Source: CAVWGP01 sp963754645 (GTDB lineage: Bacteria > Pseudomonadota > Alphaproteobacteria > Bin65). Taken from it: a stretch of DNA of 64,000 nucleotides. Positions 51,005 to 59,716 of the stretch are shown here, piece by piece. The stretch lies in contig CAVWGP010000001.1 of assembly GCA_963754645.1 (NCBI GenBank), forward strand, positions 310,001-374,000, in the 5' to 3' direction. The notes under the pieces are model-generated. The model was given only the letters and a program-made list of their open reading frames with translations, had not been told where the DNA came from and ran no database searches. Both the position numbers and the translations under genes were made by a program. Positions within the stretch are counted from its first letter, which is position 1. The number at the start of each line of letters is the position of its first letter.

Positions 51005-51781
51005 ATGTTACTCGAACACAGCACTTGGCCCGAAATCGAGGCCTATCTCAAGCGCTCGACGGGGATTTTGATCCCGACCGGTTCGATCGAGCAGCACGGG
51101 CCGGGCGGCCCGATCGGCACCGACGCGATTTGCGCCGAAGCCGTCGCGCGCCGCGCCGGCGAGCTCGGCGATATCCTGGTCGGGCCGACGGTGTCGCTCG
51201 GCGTGGCGCAGTTCAATCTCGGCTTTCCCGGCACGGTGTCGCTGCGCGCCGCCACGTTCATGGCCGTGATCGGCGATTACATCCGCTCGCTGGCGCGCCA
51301 GGGCTTCGAGCGCTTCTACGTGCTCAACGGCCATGGCGGCAACATCGCGCCGGTCAACGCCGCGATCCAGGATTTGCACGGCGACGCGAGCTATCGCGCG
51401 GACCGCGGCAATACACCCGGCATCCGCTGCCGCCTGCGGAGCTGGTGGGACTATGACAAGGTCGACACGATGCGGCGCGAACTTTACGGCGAGTGGGAAG
51501 GCATGCACGCGACGCCGAGCGAAATCGCCATCGCGCAGCACGCGCATCCGGCAGTCGTCCGCGCCGTGAAGCTGCCGAAGCCGGAGAAAATCTCCGCGGC
51601 CGCGATGCGCGATCTCGGCGGCGACCGGCACAACGACGCGGACCACCACCGCCGCCGTTTCCCGGATGGCCGCATCGGCTCGGATTCCTCGCTCGCGACG
51701 CCCGAAGCCGGCGCCCGCCTGCTCGCCGCCGCCGCCGAGGGCGCGCTCGCGGATTACCGGAATTTCGTCGCGGAAACCTAG
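51005..51781 (+). CDS. creatininase-family amidohydrolase
   Basis: The 258-residue protein has the creatininase metal-site motifs in order: GILIPTGSIEQHGPGGPIGTD (about 20-40), FYVLNGHGGNIAPV (near 100) and GEWEGMHATPSEIAIA (near 163). The family includes creatinine amidohydrolase, formamide hydrolases of riboflavin synthesis and mycofactocin peptidase. A small-amide substrate is likely here, since no cofactor genes are present. It diverges from the SDR-epimerase-GMC-CMD operon across 68 bases and could be co-regulated with it. Confidence 0.9.
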   Translation: MLLEHSTWPEIEAYLKRSTGILIPTGSIEQHGPGGPIGTDAICAEAVARRAGELGDILVGPTVSLGVAQFNLGFPGTVSLRAATFMAVIGDYIRSLARQGFERFYVLNGHGGNIAPVNAAIQDLHGDASYRADRGNTPGIRCRLRSWWDYDKVDTMRRELYGEWEGMHATPSEIAIAQHAHPAVVRAVKLPKPEKISAAAMRDLGGDRHNDADHHRRRFPDGRIGSDSSLATPEAGARLLAAAAEGALADYRNFVAET

Positions 51782-51848
51782 CCTTCGATCCACGAAGCAA
51801 AGCTGGCCGTCGCAGCGCTTGCCGTTCCTGTCCATCCTGCCTTCCATC

Positions 51849-52148
51849 TTGGACATTTTTGCGCCAAACCCTTGATCGCGCGCCGAAATCAGCCAACGAC
51901 ACCGGACCGGCGGCGGCGCTAAGTCCTTGATATTCTCAAAGATGTCCAGATCGCCGATTTCCCATCGAACAGCGGCCGATTTGGACACCTTCGGGCCAAG
52001 CCTTTGATCGCAAATCGAAAAATCGACCAACAGCATCGGCCCAGCGGCACCGCTAAGTCCTTGATATTCCCGAAGGCGCCGAAGGTGTCCAAAAATTTCT
52101 TATAGCCCGCCAAACAGCAGCCGATTTGGACACCTTCGGTCCAGCCAA
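51849..52148. repeat. imperfect tandem repeat, two copies plus a partial third, with internal inverted repeat
   Basis: Units start with TTGGACA at 51849, 51981 and 52126. Each of the first two continues with a CCAA-CC-TTGATCGC segment, a CCGG/GGCC-rich part and AAGTCCTTGATATT (51921 and 52055). Unit lengths are about 132 and 145 bases. Within the second unit, TTGGACACCTTCGG (51981-51994) is perfectly complementary to CCGAAGGTGTCCAA (52079-52092), so the unit can fold on itself. Mobile or regulatory function is unknown. Confidence 0.75.
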
Positions 52149-52281
52149 GGTGCCTTGAGCATGGTCGCCGCTCGCCACCGTTGTTCATTATATGTTCTTT
52201 TCATGCGGGCGGCAAGCTCGGCGACGCGTAAAGCGCGGGGGCTGTCGAACCGGGGCGGGAACCGGCGTCGCGCGGCCCGAG

Positions 52282-52375
52282 CCCCCACCCCACCCTCCCC
52301 CGCAAAGGGGGAGGGCTTACTGTCGGTTGCAGAACTTCCTTCCCCTCCCCCATCTCGGGGGAGGCCGGGTGGGGG
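52282..52375. repeat. GC-rich hairpin-forming REP-like element
   Basis: Two adjacent C-run/G-run hairpins are present: 52282-52316 (CCCCCACCCCACCCTCCCCC then GGGGGAGGG) and 52340-52375 (TCCCCTCCCCC then GGGGGAGG and GGTGGGGG). The outer C-rich and G-rich ends also complement each other. Such elements recur between genes of many Alphaproteobacteria. Confidence 0.7.
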
Positions 52376-52548
52376 CTATGCAACCAGAGCGCGAACCGGT
52401 AAAAAGCGGGACGCATCTCTTTGCGAGGCGCCGCCGAAGGGATCAGTCGTCATTTCCATCCCAGAAATTTGAGGGGATGTGTCCGATTTTTGCCTGGGCA
52501 TGCGCGCTAGATAGTGCTTAGTGGCAAGCATTGCATTCGGGAGGGGCT

Positions 52549-52908
52549 ATGCGTGGAGTTCTAGCCGCGATTCTGGCTCTAGCTATGGCCCCGAGCGCGC
52601 AAGCGCAGGAGCCCGCTCCTGCCTTCATGGATGGTAACCGGCTGCATCGCGCGTGCCGCGCGGAAGAGCGCACGTTTGGCAACTGGACATGCTTTGGTTA
52701 CGTGATAGCGATATCGGACGTTCTATCGTCTCGCGGGACCATAAACGGAATGCGAGCGTGCATCCCGCCCAATATCGAAGCTCAACAAGCCCGCGACATC
52801 ATCGTGTCTCATTTGGATCGCAGCCCACAAATTCGACATTACAACGCAGCGACCCTCGCCGCTTACGCCTTGCAGCAGGCTTTCCCCTGTCGGGATAACT
52901 CAAACTGA
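52549..52908 (+). CDS. Rap1a/Tai-like exported immunity-type protein
   Basis: The 119-residue product has a clear signal peptide (MRGVLAAILALAMAP, cleavage after AQAQ). A small helical domain with four cysteines follows (HRACRAEE, WTCFGYV, MRACIPP, FPCRD), which could form two disulphides in the periplasm. The GN-L...C...C-GY-I-G pattern followed by C-P and a C-terminal A-AL--AFPC is that of the Rap1a/Tai family, periplasmic immunity proteins against type VI amidase effectors that also occur as orphans. GGGAGGGG precedes the ATG by 5 bases. No effector gene is nearby. Confidence 0.7.
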   Translation: MRGVLAAILALAMAPSAQAQEPAPAFMDGNRLHRACRAEERTFGNWTCFGYVIAISDVLSSRGTINGMRACIPPNIEAQQARDIIVSHLDRSPQIRHYNAATLAAYALQQAFPCRDNSN

Positions 52909-52953
52909 GACAGTGCCTGATTTTGCGCGTGCTTGATGGCCGGACGGCTCAAT

Positions 52954-53388
52954 CTAGAACTTCTTCATGAACCAGAGCCGCGCATGACCCGGCGGATGAT
53001 CGTCGATGCGGCCGAATTCGGTGTACCCGTGGTGGCGATAAAAGTCCGGCGCTTGAAAAGTCGTGGTGTCGAGACGAATTCCGGCGCAACCGCGTGCCCG
53101 GGCAATCTCTTCGGCCATTGCCAGCAAGCGTGAGCCGATCCCTTGACGCCGGTAAGGTTCTGCAACCGCCAGTACGTCGATCGAGCACCAAGACCAATAA
53201 GTCTGCCCCCGCACGCCGCCCTGTATTTTGCCCGCGCTGTCGCGCGCAAAGATCCACAGCGGAACGTGCTTCGCCAGCTCGCCATGCCCAGTATTGTACT
53301 CATTGAGCAATGCACTCAATGCCGCAAATGGGTCTTCGGCTGATCGGGTGACTTCCTCGAGCGAAAGCGGAATGAGGGCGGTGGGCAT
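52954..53388 (-). CDS. GNAT-family N-acetyltransferase
   Basis: The 144-residue GNAT protein has a beta-strand acceptor half (WSWCSIDVLAVAEPYR), the acetyl-CoA pyrophosphate loop RRQGIGSRLLAMAEE (near 81-95) and a C-terminal FYRHHGYTEFG. It would transfer an acetyl group from acetyl-CoA to an amine. It faces the Rap1a-like gene, 45 bases apart, and stands alone otherwise. The target is unknown. Codon use seems slightly less GC-biased than in the surrounding genes. Confidence 0.88.
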   Translation of the reverse strand: MPTALIPLSLEEVTRSAEDPFAALSALLNEYNTGHGELAKHVPLWIFARDSAGKIQGGVRGQTYWSWCSIDVLAVAEPYRRQGIGSRLLAMAEEIARARGCAGIRLDTTTFQAPDFYRHHGYTEFGRIDDHPPGHARLWFMKKF

Positions 53389-53542
53389 TGGAAGTGGCCA
53401 AGCCTCAATGATGGTTTGCTACGTCAGGCGCGAAACTAGCCGGATTACAGGAATTTCGTGAGCGGAAAATAATCCTCACGGAAGCAACCGATGGTCATGG
53501 CATAGGGACGCGCTCATTCGCGCTTTCGTATGAATCCGCCGA

Positions 53543-54976
53543 TCAGTCTACTGCCGGCCGCCATTCTCCCGCGCGCACCAGATCGTCGCGCACGCGGTCG
53601 ACGGCGCCGGCGGCGATGGCGAGCATGTCGTCGATATCGGCCCGCGTCACGATCAGCGGCGGCGCGAAGCCGATCATCTCGCCTTCGGGCAAGGCGCGCA
53701 TGATGAGGCCGGCGTCGCGGCACGCCTCGGCGACGCGCGCGCCGACGCGCAAGGCCGGATCGAAGCGCATGCGCCGCTTCTTGTCGGCGACGAATTCGAC
53801 GCAGCCCATGAGGCCGACGCCGCGCACCTCGCCCACCATGCCGTGGCCGGCGAACAGTTCGCCGAGGCGGCGATTGAGATAGGCGCCGACGACGCGCGCG
53901 TTTTCGACCAGGTTTTCGCGCGCGACGATGTCGAGATTGGCCAGCGCCACGGCGGCGCCGAGCGGATGCGCGGCATAGGTGAAACCGTGCGCGAAGGGCC
54001 CGAAATTGTCCGAGCCCTGTTCCAGCCAGCGCCACACTTTCTCGCCGACAATGCTGCCGGCGAGCGGGAAATAGCCGCTGGTGAGACCCTTCGAGATCGT
54101 CATCAGATCGGGCCGCATGCCGTACAGCGTCGAGCCGAAATCGGCGCCGAGCCGGCCGAATCCGCACACCACTTCGTCGGCCATCAGCAGCACGTCGTGC
54201 TTGGCGAGAACCTTCTGGATCGCGTTCCAATAACCCTCGGGCGGCGGAATGATTCCGCCCGAGGCCATGACGGGCTCGCCGATGAAGGCGGCCACCGTTT
54301 CCGGCCCCTCGGCTTCGATCAGCGCATCGAGTTGCCCGGCGCAGTAGCGCGCGTATTCGGCTTCGCTCATCGCCGGATCGTCGCGCCAATAATAATAGGG
54401 TGCGAGCGTGTGGCGGACCGGGCCGAGCGGCAGATCGAAGGCGCGATGCAGATTGGGAAGGCCCGAAAGACTGCCGGCCATGATGGTGAGGCCGTGATAG
54501 GCGCGCTGCCGCGCGATGATTTTCTTTTTCTTCGGGCGGCCGAGCACGTTGTTGACGTACCACACGATCTTGATCTGGGTTTCGTGCGCGTCGGAGCCTT
54601 GCAGGCCCCAGAAAATCTTGCTCATGCCCGGCGGCGCCAGGCGCAGCACGCGGTCGCTGAGGCGGATCACCGGCTCGCTGGAAAATCCCGCATGGCCGTG
54701 AAAATAGGCGAGGCTCTCGGCCTGCTTCGCCATCGCCTCGGCGATCTCGCGCCTGCCGTAGCCGACATTGACGCACCACAGCCCGGCGAAAGCGTCGATG
54801 AACTCCCGGCCGTGCTGGTCGCGGATGCGGATGCCGCTGGCGCCGCTGACGATGAACGGATCGCCCAGCTCGCCCGAAGCGAACCGGCGCAGGTCGGTGT
54901 TGGGATGGAAGACGCTGTGCCGGTCGAGCGCTTCGAGCGGCTGGTTGTGGGCGGGATCGTGCGCGCGTTCAATCAT
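53543..54976 (-). CDS. class III aminotransferase (omega-amino acid or polyamine:pyruvate type)
   Basis: The 477-residue PLP enzyme has GLWCVNVGYGRREIAEAM, KIFWGLQGSDAHETQIKIVW, the PLP aspartate in LLMADEVVCGFGRLG and the PLP lysine in TISKGLTSGYFPL (near 283). It is of the type that transfers the amino group of putrescine, cadaverine, beta-alanine or taurine to pyruvate. The ATG at 54976 is preferred, since the only start upstream is a TTG. It diverges from a polyamine-type ABC importer operon (85-base gap), which suggests that the enzyme degrades the imported amine. Confidence 0.9.
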   Translation of the reverse strand: MIERAHDPAHNQPLEALDRHSVFHPNTDLRRFASGELGDPFIVSGASGIRIRDQHGREFIDAFAGLWCVNVGYGRREIAEAMAKQAESLAYFHGHAGFSSEPVIRLSDRVLRLAPPGMSKIFWGLQGSDAHETQIKIVWYVNNVLGRPKKKKIIARQRAYHGLTIMAGSLSGLPNLHRAFDLPLGPVRHTLAPYYYWRDDPAMSEAEYARYCAGQLDALIEAEGPETVAAFIGEPVMASGGIIPPPEGYWNAIQKVLAKHDVLLMADEVVCGFGRLGADFGSTLYGMRPDLMTISKGLTSGYFPLAGSIVGEKVWRWLEQGSDNFGPFAHGFTYAAHPLGAAVALANLDIVARENLVENARVVGAYLNRRLGELFAGHGMVGEVRGVGLMGCVEFVADKKRRMRFDPALRVGARVAEACRDAGLIMRALPEGEMIGFAPPLIVTRADIDDMLAIAAGAVDRVRDDLVRAGEWRPAVD

Positions 54977-55060
54977 GGGGGACCCGTCGGCGAAGCGGTT
55001 GCAGCCGCCCAATGGGGCGGCTAGGCTTTGGCATTGGGATCAAACGGGAGGAAGCAGACC

Positions 55061-56089
55061 ATGAATCGATTTCGTTTCACACTGGCCGCATCGGCGGCCT
55101 TTGCCGCCGGCGCCAGCGCCGGCGCCGCATCGGCGCAAAATCTCGCGGTCGGCATATTCGGCGGCACCTTCGCCGAAAACACCCGCGCCTGCGTCGCCGC
55201 CGATTTCGAGAAGGCGAACAACGTCAAGGTGCAATTCGTGCTCGGCAGCTCGACGCAGAATCTCGCCAAGCTGCGCGCCACCAAGGGCAATCCCGAACTC
55301 AACGTCGCCTATATGGATCTCGCCATCGCGACCCAGGCGGTCAACGAAGGCCTGCTCGCCAAGCTCGATACAGGCAAGCTCACGAACTACGCCAACGTCT
55401 ACGACTCCGCCAAGCAGAAGGACAGCCGCTTCGTCGGCATGATGTATGGCGCCAGCGCCATCGCCTACAACCCGAAGCTGGTCAAGGAAGCGCCGACCTC
55501 GTGGGCCGATCTGTGGAAGCCGGAATACAAGGGCAAGCTGGCGATCGGCGATATTTCGGGCACCACGGGCATTCACCTGGTGATCGCGGCGGCGCGGCTG
55601 CGCGGCGGCTCGATCGACAATGTCGATCCCGGCTTCGCAGCGATCAAGGAACTCAAACCCAACGTGGTGATGATGTACAGCCAGGCCGATCAGGTCGTGC
55701 CGCTGTTCGAGCGCGGCGATATCGCCATCGCGGTCTGGTATCCGGATCGCGTCGGCGCCGCGGCGGCGAAAGGGCTTTCGGTCAAGGTCGCGTTCCCGAA
55801 GGAAGGCGCGATCGGCATCCTGCCCACGGTCTCGGTGCCCGAAGGCAGCAAGAACAAGGCGATGGGCGAGAAGTTCATCGACGCGCTGCTCTCGCCCGCC
55901 GGCCAAAAATGCTTCGCCGAGAAGCAATTTGCCGGTCCGGTCAACAAGAAGGTCGTGCTCGACGCGGCGCTGGCCGCGGTTCTGCCCTATGGGCCGAGCG
56001 TCGACAAGATGCATTTCCCCGATCCGGAAAAGACCGCGAAAGCGCTGCCCGCGTGGAACGAGCGCTGGGGCCGCGAAATCGCGCGCTAA
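55061..56089 (+). CDS. ABC transporter substrate-binding protein, spermidine/putrescine (PotD)-like
   Basis: The 342-residue protein has a Sec signal (NRFRFTLAASAAFAAGASAG, cleavage after ASAQ). A PotD/FbpA-like mature domain follows: VGIFGGTFAENTRACVAADF, MYGASAIAYNPKLVKEAPTSWADLW and QADQVVPLFERGDIAIAVWYPDRV. The ribosome site GGGAGGA precedes the ATG. It leads the operon of ATPase and two permeases. The ligand may be a polyamine or another small cationic or amino compound; the divergent aminotransferase supports an amine. Confidence 0.9.
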   Translation: MNRFRFTLAASAAFAAGASAGAASAQNLAVGIFGGTFAENTRACVAADFEKANNVKVQFVLGSSTQNLAKLRATKGNPELNVAYMDLAIATQAVNEGLLAKLDTGKLTNYANVYDSAKQKDSRFVGMMYGASAIAYNPKLVKEAPTSWADLWKPEYKGKLAIGDISGTTGIHLVIAAARLRGGSIDNVDPGFAAIKELKPNVVMMYSQADQVVPLFERGDIAIAVWYPDRVGAAAAKGLSVKVAFPKEGAIGILPTVSVPEGSKNKAMGEKFIDALLSPAGQKCFAEKQFAGPVNKKVVLDAALAAVLPYGPSVDKMHFPDPEKTAKALPAWNERWGREIAR

Positions 56090-56116
56090 GCTCCGCCGGC
56101 GCGGCGATGTTCCTCG

Positions 56117-57196
56117 ATGACCGACCTCCGGCTTGACCGGCTCGTAAAGCGTTACGGGCCGGTCACCGCCGTCGACCATGTGAGCCTCGCGCTCCCCGAG
56201 GGCCGCTTCCTGTCGCTCGTGGGGCCGAGCGGCTGCGGCAAGACCACGGTTCTGCGCATGATCGCCGGGCTCATCGACCCGGATGGCGGGCGGATTCTCG
56301 TCGGCGGCCAGGACATCACCGAAGTCGCCGTGCACCGGCGCAATCTCGGCCTGGTGTTCCAATCCTACGCGCTGTTCCCGCACATGACCGTGTTCGAGAA
56401 CGTCGCCTTCGGCCTGCACCGGCGCGGCGTCGCCAAGACCGAGATCGAAACGCGGGTGCGCCGCGCCCTCGCCATGGTCCGCCTCGACGGCCTGGCCGGG
56501 CGCGCGCCGAAGCAGCTTTCGGGCGGCCAGCAGCAGCGCACGGCGCTGGCCCGCGCCCTCGTCGTCGAGCCGCGCCTGCTCTTGCTCGACGAGCCGTTCA
56601 GCAATCTCGATGCCCTGCTGCGCGAGGAGATGCGGTTCGAGATCAAGCGGCTGCAGCAGGACATCGGCATCACGACGCTGTTCGTCACGCACGACCAGGC
56701 CGAGGCGCTGGGCATGGCCGATCTCGTCGCCGTGATGAACGCTGGCCGGATCGAGCAGATCGACGCGCCCAAGGAACTTTATCGCCGGCCGGCCAGCGCC
56801 TTCGTCGCGCATTTCATCGGCCGCGCCAATCTCCTGCCGGGACGCGTCGCGGGCGGCGCGGCGCGCATCGCGCTCGATGGCGGGCCGAGCCTGCCGATCA
56901 AAGCGCCGCTGCCCGATGGGCGCTACAATCTCGTCTTGCGCCAGGAGCATCTTCGCTTCCTCGCGGCGGATGCGGCCGGCGGCGCCATTGGATTGCCCGG
57001 CACCATCGTCGTCGCCTCCTTCACCGGCGCCGCGTCAAGCTATCTCGTGCGGCTCGATCTTGGCCGCGACGTGCAAGTCAGCCTTGCCGGCGAGCCGGCG
57101 GCGCAGACGCCGGCGGCGCACGCGCCGGGCGCGAAAGTCTTCGTCGCCTGGGAACCGGCCGACGCCGTCGTCGTGCCGGCGGAGGCGGCGCCGTGA
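56117..57196 (+). CDS. ABC transporter ATP-binding protein, PotA-like
   Basis: The 359-residue ATPase has Walker A GPSGCGKTT (near 37), signature LSGGQQQRTALARAL (near 135), Walker B LLLLDEPFSNLDA (near 156), the H-loop THDQAEALGMAD and a C-terminal TOBE domain. It is preceded by the binding-protein gene (27 bases) and overlaps the first permease by 4 bases (GTGA), as is usual for Pot-type importers. Confidence 0.93.
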   Translation: MTDLRLDRLVKRYGPVTAVDHVSLALPEGRFLSLVGPSGCGKTTVLRMIAGLIDPDGGRILVGGQDITEVAVHRRNLGLVFQSYALFPHMTVFENVAFGLHRRGVAKTEIETRVRRALAMVRLDGLAGRAPKQLSGGQQQRTALARALVVEPRLLLLDEPFSNLDALLREEMRFEIKRLQQDIGITTLFVTHDQAEALGMADLVAVMNAGRIEQIDAPKELYRRPASAFVAHFIGRANLLPGRVAGGAARIALDGGPSLPIKAPLPDGRYNLVLRQEHLRFLAADAAGGAIGLPGTIVVASFTGAASSYLVRLDLGRDVQVSLAGEPAAQTPAAHAPGAKVFVAWEPADAVVVPAEAAP

Positions 57197-58053
57197 CGCT
57201 CGCGCGCGCGCTCGACCGGCGCGGCCTCGGCCTGCTCTCGCCGCCGCTCCTGTTGCTGCTCGCGGCGTTTCTCGTGCCCGTGCTGTTCATGCTGCCGACG
57301 AGCTTCAAGCCCTATATTCCGGGCCGCGGCATCGGCGACGGCTTCACGCTTGAGCATTACGCCAAGGCGCTGACCGATCTCTACTATCTCGAAATCATCG
57401 GCCGCACCTTGCTGCTGGGCACGATCGTGACCTCGATCTGCCTGCTCCTCGGCTATCCGCTCGCTTATTTCCTGGCGCGCACCAAGTCGCGCTGGCGGCC
57501 CTGGCTCATGCTGCTGGTGGTTTTTCCGCTGCTGCTCAACCTCGTCGTCCGCACCTTCGGCTGGATCGCGCTGCTCGCCAACCGCGGCCTGATCAACGAT
57601 ACGCTGATCGGGCTCGGCTTGATCGAATCGCCGGTCAAGCTGCTGTTCAATTTCACCGGCATTTTGATCGGCTTGTCGCACATCTATTTGCCCTTCATGG
57701 TCCTGGTGCTGACCGGCTCGATCCGCAATGTTCCGCGCGACGCCGAGGACGCGGCGCGCACGCTGGGCGCCGGCGCGCTGGCGACGTTCTGGCGCGTCAC
57801 GCTGCCCTTGAGCCTGCCGGGCATTCTCGCCGGCGCGATCCTGGTTTTCGTTTTGACCGTGAGCGCCCTGGTGACGCCGCGCCTGCTCGGCGGGCCGGCC
57901 TACAAGGTGATGTCGACGCTGATCTACGACCAATTCCTGCAAATCCTGAATTGGCCGGCGGGTGCGGCGATGTCGTTCATCCTGACGGTCATCGTCATCG
58001 GCCTGATCGCGCTTTCGAGCCGCGCGGCGCGGCGCGTGGGCGCCGGGCCGTGA
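57193..58053 (+). CDS. ABC transporter permease, PotB-like
   Basis: The 286-residue inner-membrane permease has six helices and an EAA coupling loop DAEDAARTLGAGALATFWRV (near 180). It starts at GTG 57193 within the end of the ATPase gene and overlaps the second permease by 4 bases. It pairs with that permease to form the channel of the importer. Confidence 0.92.
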   Translation: MTLARALDRRGLGLLSPPLLLLLAAFLVPVLFMLPTSFKPYIPGRGIGDGFTLEHYAKALTDLYYLEIIGRTLLLGTIVTSICLLLGYPLAYFLARTKSRWRPWLMLLVVFPLLLNLVVRTFGWIALLANRGLINDTLIGLGLIESPVKLLFNFTGILIGLSHIYLPFMVLVLTGSIRNVPRDAEDAARTLGAGALATFWRVTLPLSLPGILAGAILVFVLTVSALVTPRLLGGPAYKVMSTLIYDQFLQILNWPAGAAMSFILTVIVIGLIALSSRAARRVGAGP

Positions 58054-58856
58054 GCGCCGCGTGGCGCCAAGGCGAGCGCTGGCGCCGCCGCGCCTTGGCC
58101 GGCTTCGCGGCGGTGCTGCTCGCCTTTCTCATGCTGCCGGTCGTCGTCGTCGTCCTCGCCTCGTTCACCAACACGTCTTACCTGACGATCCCGCCGCGCG
58201 GCCTGACGCTGCGCTGGTACGCGGCGGTGCTCGACGATCCGGACTATATCTCGGCGCTGTGGTTCAGCCTGACGCTCGCCGTCACGGTGACGGCGGGAAC
58301 CATCGCGCTCGGCACCGCGGCCGCCTATGCCCTGGCGCGGCGCGCCGTGCCGGGATCGTCGCTCATCATGGCGCTGCTGCTGTCGCCGCTGGTGTTTCCC
58401 GGCGTCGTCATCGGCGTGGCGCTGCTGCAATATTATTCTCTGATCGGCTTGCGCGGCAGCTTTGCCGGCCTGGTTCTCGCGCACCTCGTCATCACCCTGC
58501 CCTATACGGTGCGCACGATCCTCGCCAGCCTGGCCGGCGCCGATCCCGAGATCGAGGCGGCGGCGCGCGTGCTCGGCGCCAATCCCTGGGTCGCGTTTTG
58601 GAAAACCACGCTGCCGCTGATCCGCCCCGGCATCGCGGCGGGCGGCCTGTTCGCATTCATCACGTCCTTCGATAACGTGCCGGTGACGATTTTCATCCTC
58701 GGCACGCGCAACATGACCCTGCCGGTCAAGATTTTCTCGGCGATCGAATATGGCGTCGATCCCTCGATCGCCGCCCTGTCCACCATCCTCATCGCCGGCA
58801 CGGCGCTGTTTTTGGTGGCGGCCGAGCGCTGGATCGGCTTCCATCGCTACGCCTGA
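58050..58856 (+). CDS. ABC transporter permease, PotC-like
   Basis: The 268-residue inner-membrane permease has six helices and the EAA loop EIEAAARVLGANPWVAFWKT (near 165). It starts at GTG 58050, overlapping the PotB-like stop. A short PotC-typical SFDNVPVTIFI segment is present. The gene ends 13 bases before a polysaccharide-deacetylase-like gene that is probably co-transcribed. Confidence 0.92.
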   Translation: MSAAWRQGERWRRRALAGFAAVLLAFLMLPVVVVVLASFTNTSYLTIPPRGLTLRWYAAVLDDPDYISALWFSLTLAVTVTAGTIALGTAAAYALARRAVPGSSLIMALLLSPLVFPGVVIGVALLQYYSLIGLRGSFAGLVLAHLVITLPYTVRTILASLAGADPEIEAAARVLGANPWVAFWKTTLPLIRPGIAAGGLFAFITSFDNVPVTIFILGTRNMTLPVKIFSAIEYGVDPSIAALSTILIAGTALFLVAAERWIGFHRYA

Positions 58857-58869
58857 CCTGGAGACTGCA

Positions 58870-59712
58870 ATGCCGCTCACCCGCCACGGCTTCCCCGCCA
58901 TGCTCACCTTCGATCTCGACGCCGAAACGCTGTGGACGGCGCGCGACCCGAAGAACGCCGACAAGCCGATCACGCTGTCGCAGGGCCGTTACGGCTGGAA
59001 GGTCGGCATGGGCCGCATCCTCGACCTGCTCGACCGCTACGCGATCAAGGCGACGTTCTTCGTGCCCGGCCTCGTCATCCAGCAGCATCCGGCGCTGATG
59101 GACGACGTGCTGAAACGCGGCCACGAGATCGGCCATCATAGCTGGTCGCATGCCTGGATCCTGACGCTCACGCCGGAGCAAGAGCGCGAGGAAATGGAAA
59201 AAGGCATCGAGATCATCAAGCGCGTCACCGGCCGCGCCCCGGCCGGCTACCGCTCGCCCGCCGCCGAATTCAGCGCCATCACGATGACGCTGATGCGCGA
59301 CTACGGCTTCGGCTATTCCTCGAATTTTTTCGACGACGATTCGCCCTATCTGCTCGAGGTCGACGGCAAGCTCACCGATATCGTCGAGTTTCCCTTCGCC
59401 TGGGTGCTCGACGACGCGCCGTTCTTCCTCTACTCGATCACGCTGCCCGGCCGCACCATGCACCCGCCCTCCTCGGTGCTCGAAGCCTGGATCGACGAGT
59501 TCGACACGCTCTACGCCGAGGACCGCGAATTCGTGCTCGCCATGCACCCGCAGATCATCGGCCGGCCGTCGCGCATCACGATGCTGGAAAAGCTCATCAA
59601 GCACATGCTGGCGCGGCCCAAGGTGTGGTTCGCGCGCTGCGACCAGGTCGCCGAGGAAGTGCGGCCCTATCTCAAGAAGAACGGCATCACGCAAATGGGC
59701 AGGCGGGCCTGA
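58870..59712 (+). CDS. polysaccharide deacetylase (NodB-domain) family protein, amidohydrolase-like
   Basis: The 280-residue protein has the NodB catalytic pattern: first aspartates in MLTFDLDAETLW (about 11-22), metal histidines in GHEIGHHSWSHAW (near 84-96) and arginine-bearing AGYRSPAAEFS (near 123). No signal peptide is present, so it is a cytoplasmic member, like PuuE-type allantoinases and peptidoglycan-deacetylase-like amidases. Placed behind an amine importer and before two SDRs and an amidase, it probably opens an amide or cyclic-imide bond of an imported compound, not cell-wall sugar. Confidence 0.88.
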   Translation: MPLTRHGFPAMLTFDLDAETLWTARDPKNADKPITLSQGRYGWKVGMGRILDLLDRYAIKATFFVPGLVIQQHPALMDDVLKRGHEIGHHSWSHAWILTLTPEQEREEMEKGIEIIKRVTGRAPAGYRSPAAEFSAITMTLMRDYGFGYSSNFFDDDSPYLLEVDGKLTDIVEFPFAWVLDDAPFFLYSITLPGRTMHPPSSVLEAWIDEFDTLYAEDREFVLAMHPQIIGRPSRITMLEKLIKHMLARPKVWFARCDQVAEEVRPYLKKNGITQMGRRA

Positions 59713-59716
59713 GGCG

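Larger units (their letters stand above)
51782..52548. other. gene-free stretch filled with repeats
   Basis: This 767-base gap contains an imperfect direct repeat of about 132-145 bases (51849-52148) and a GC-rich double hairpin (52282-52375). Open frames here translate repeat sequence and have no recognisable domain. No tRNA or known RNA motif was seen. Confidence 0.7.

Noticed and set aside
51919..52188. Small minus-strand gene in the repeat region
   Set aside because: The open frame is formed by the tandem repeat itself and has no start signal or known motif.
51849..52375. CRISPR array
   Set aside because: Units are about 132-145 bases, few and imperfect, with no short regular direct repeats, spacers or cas genes.
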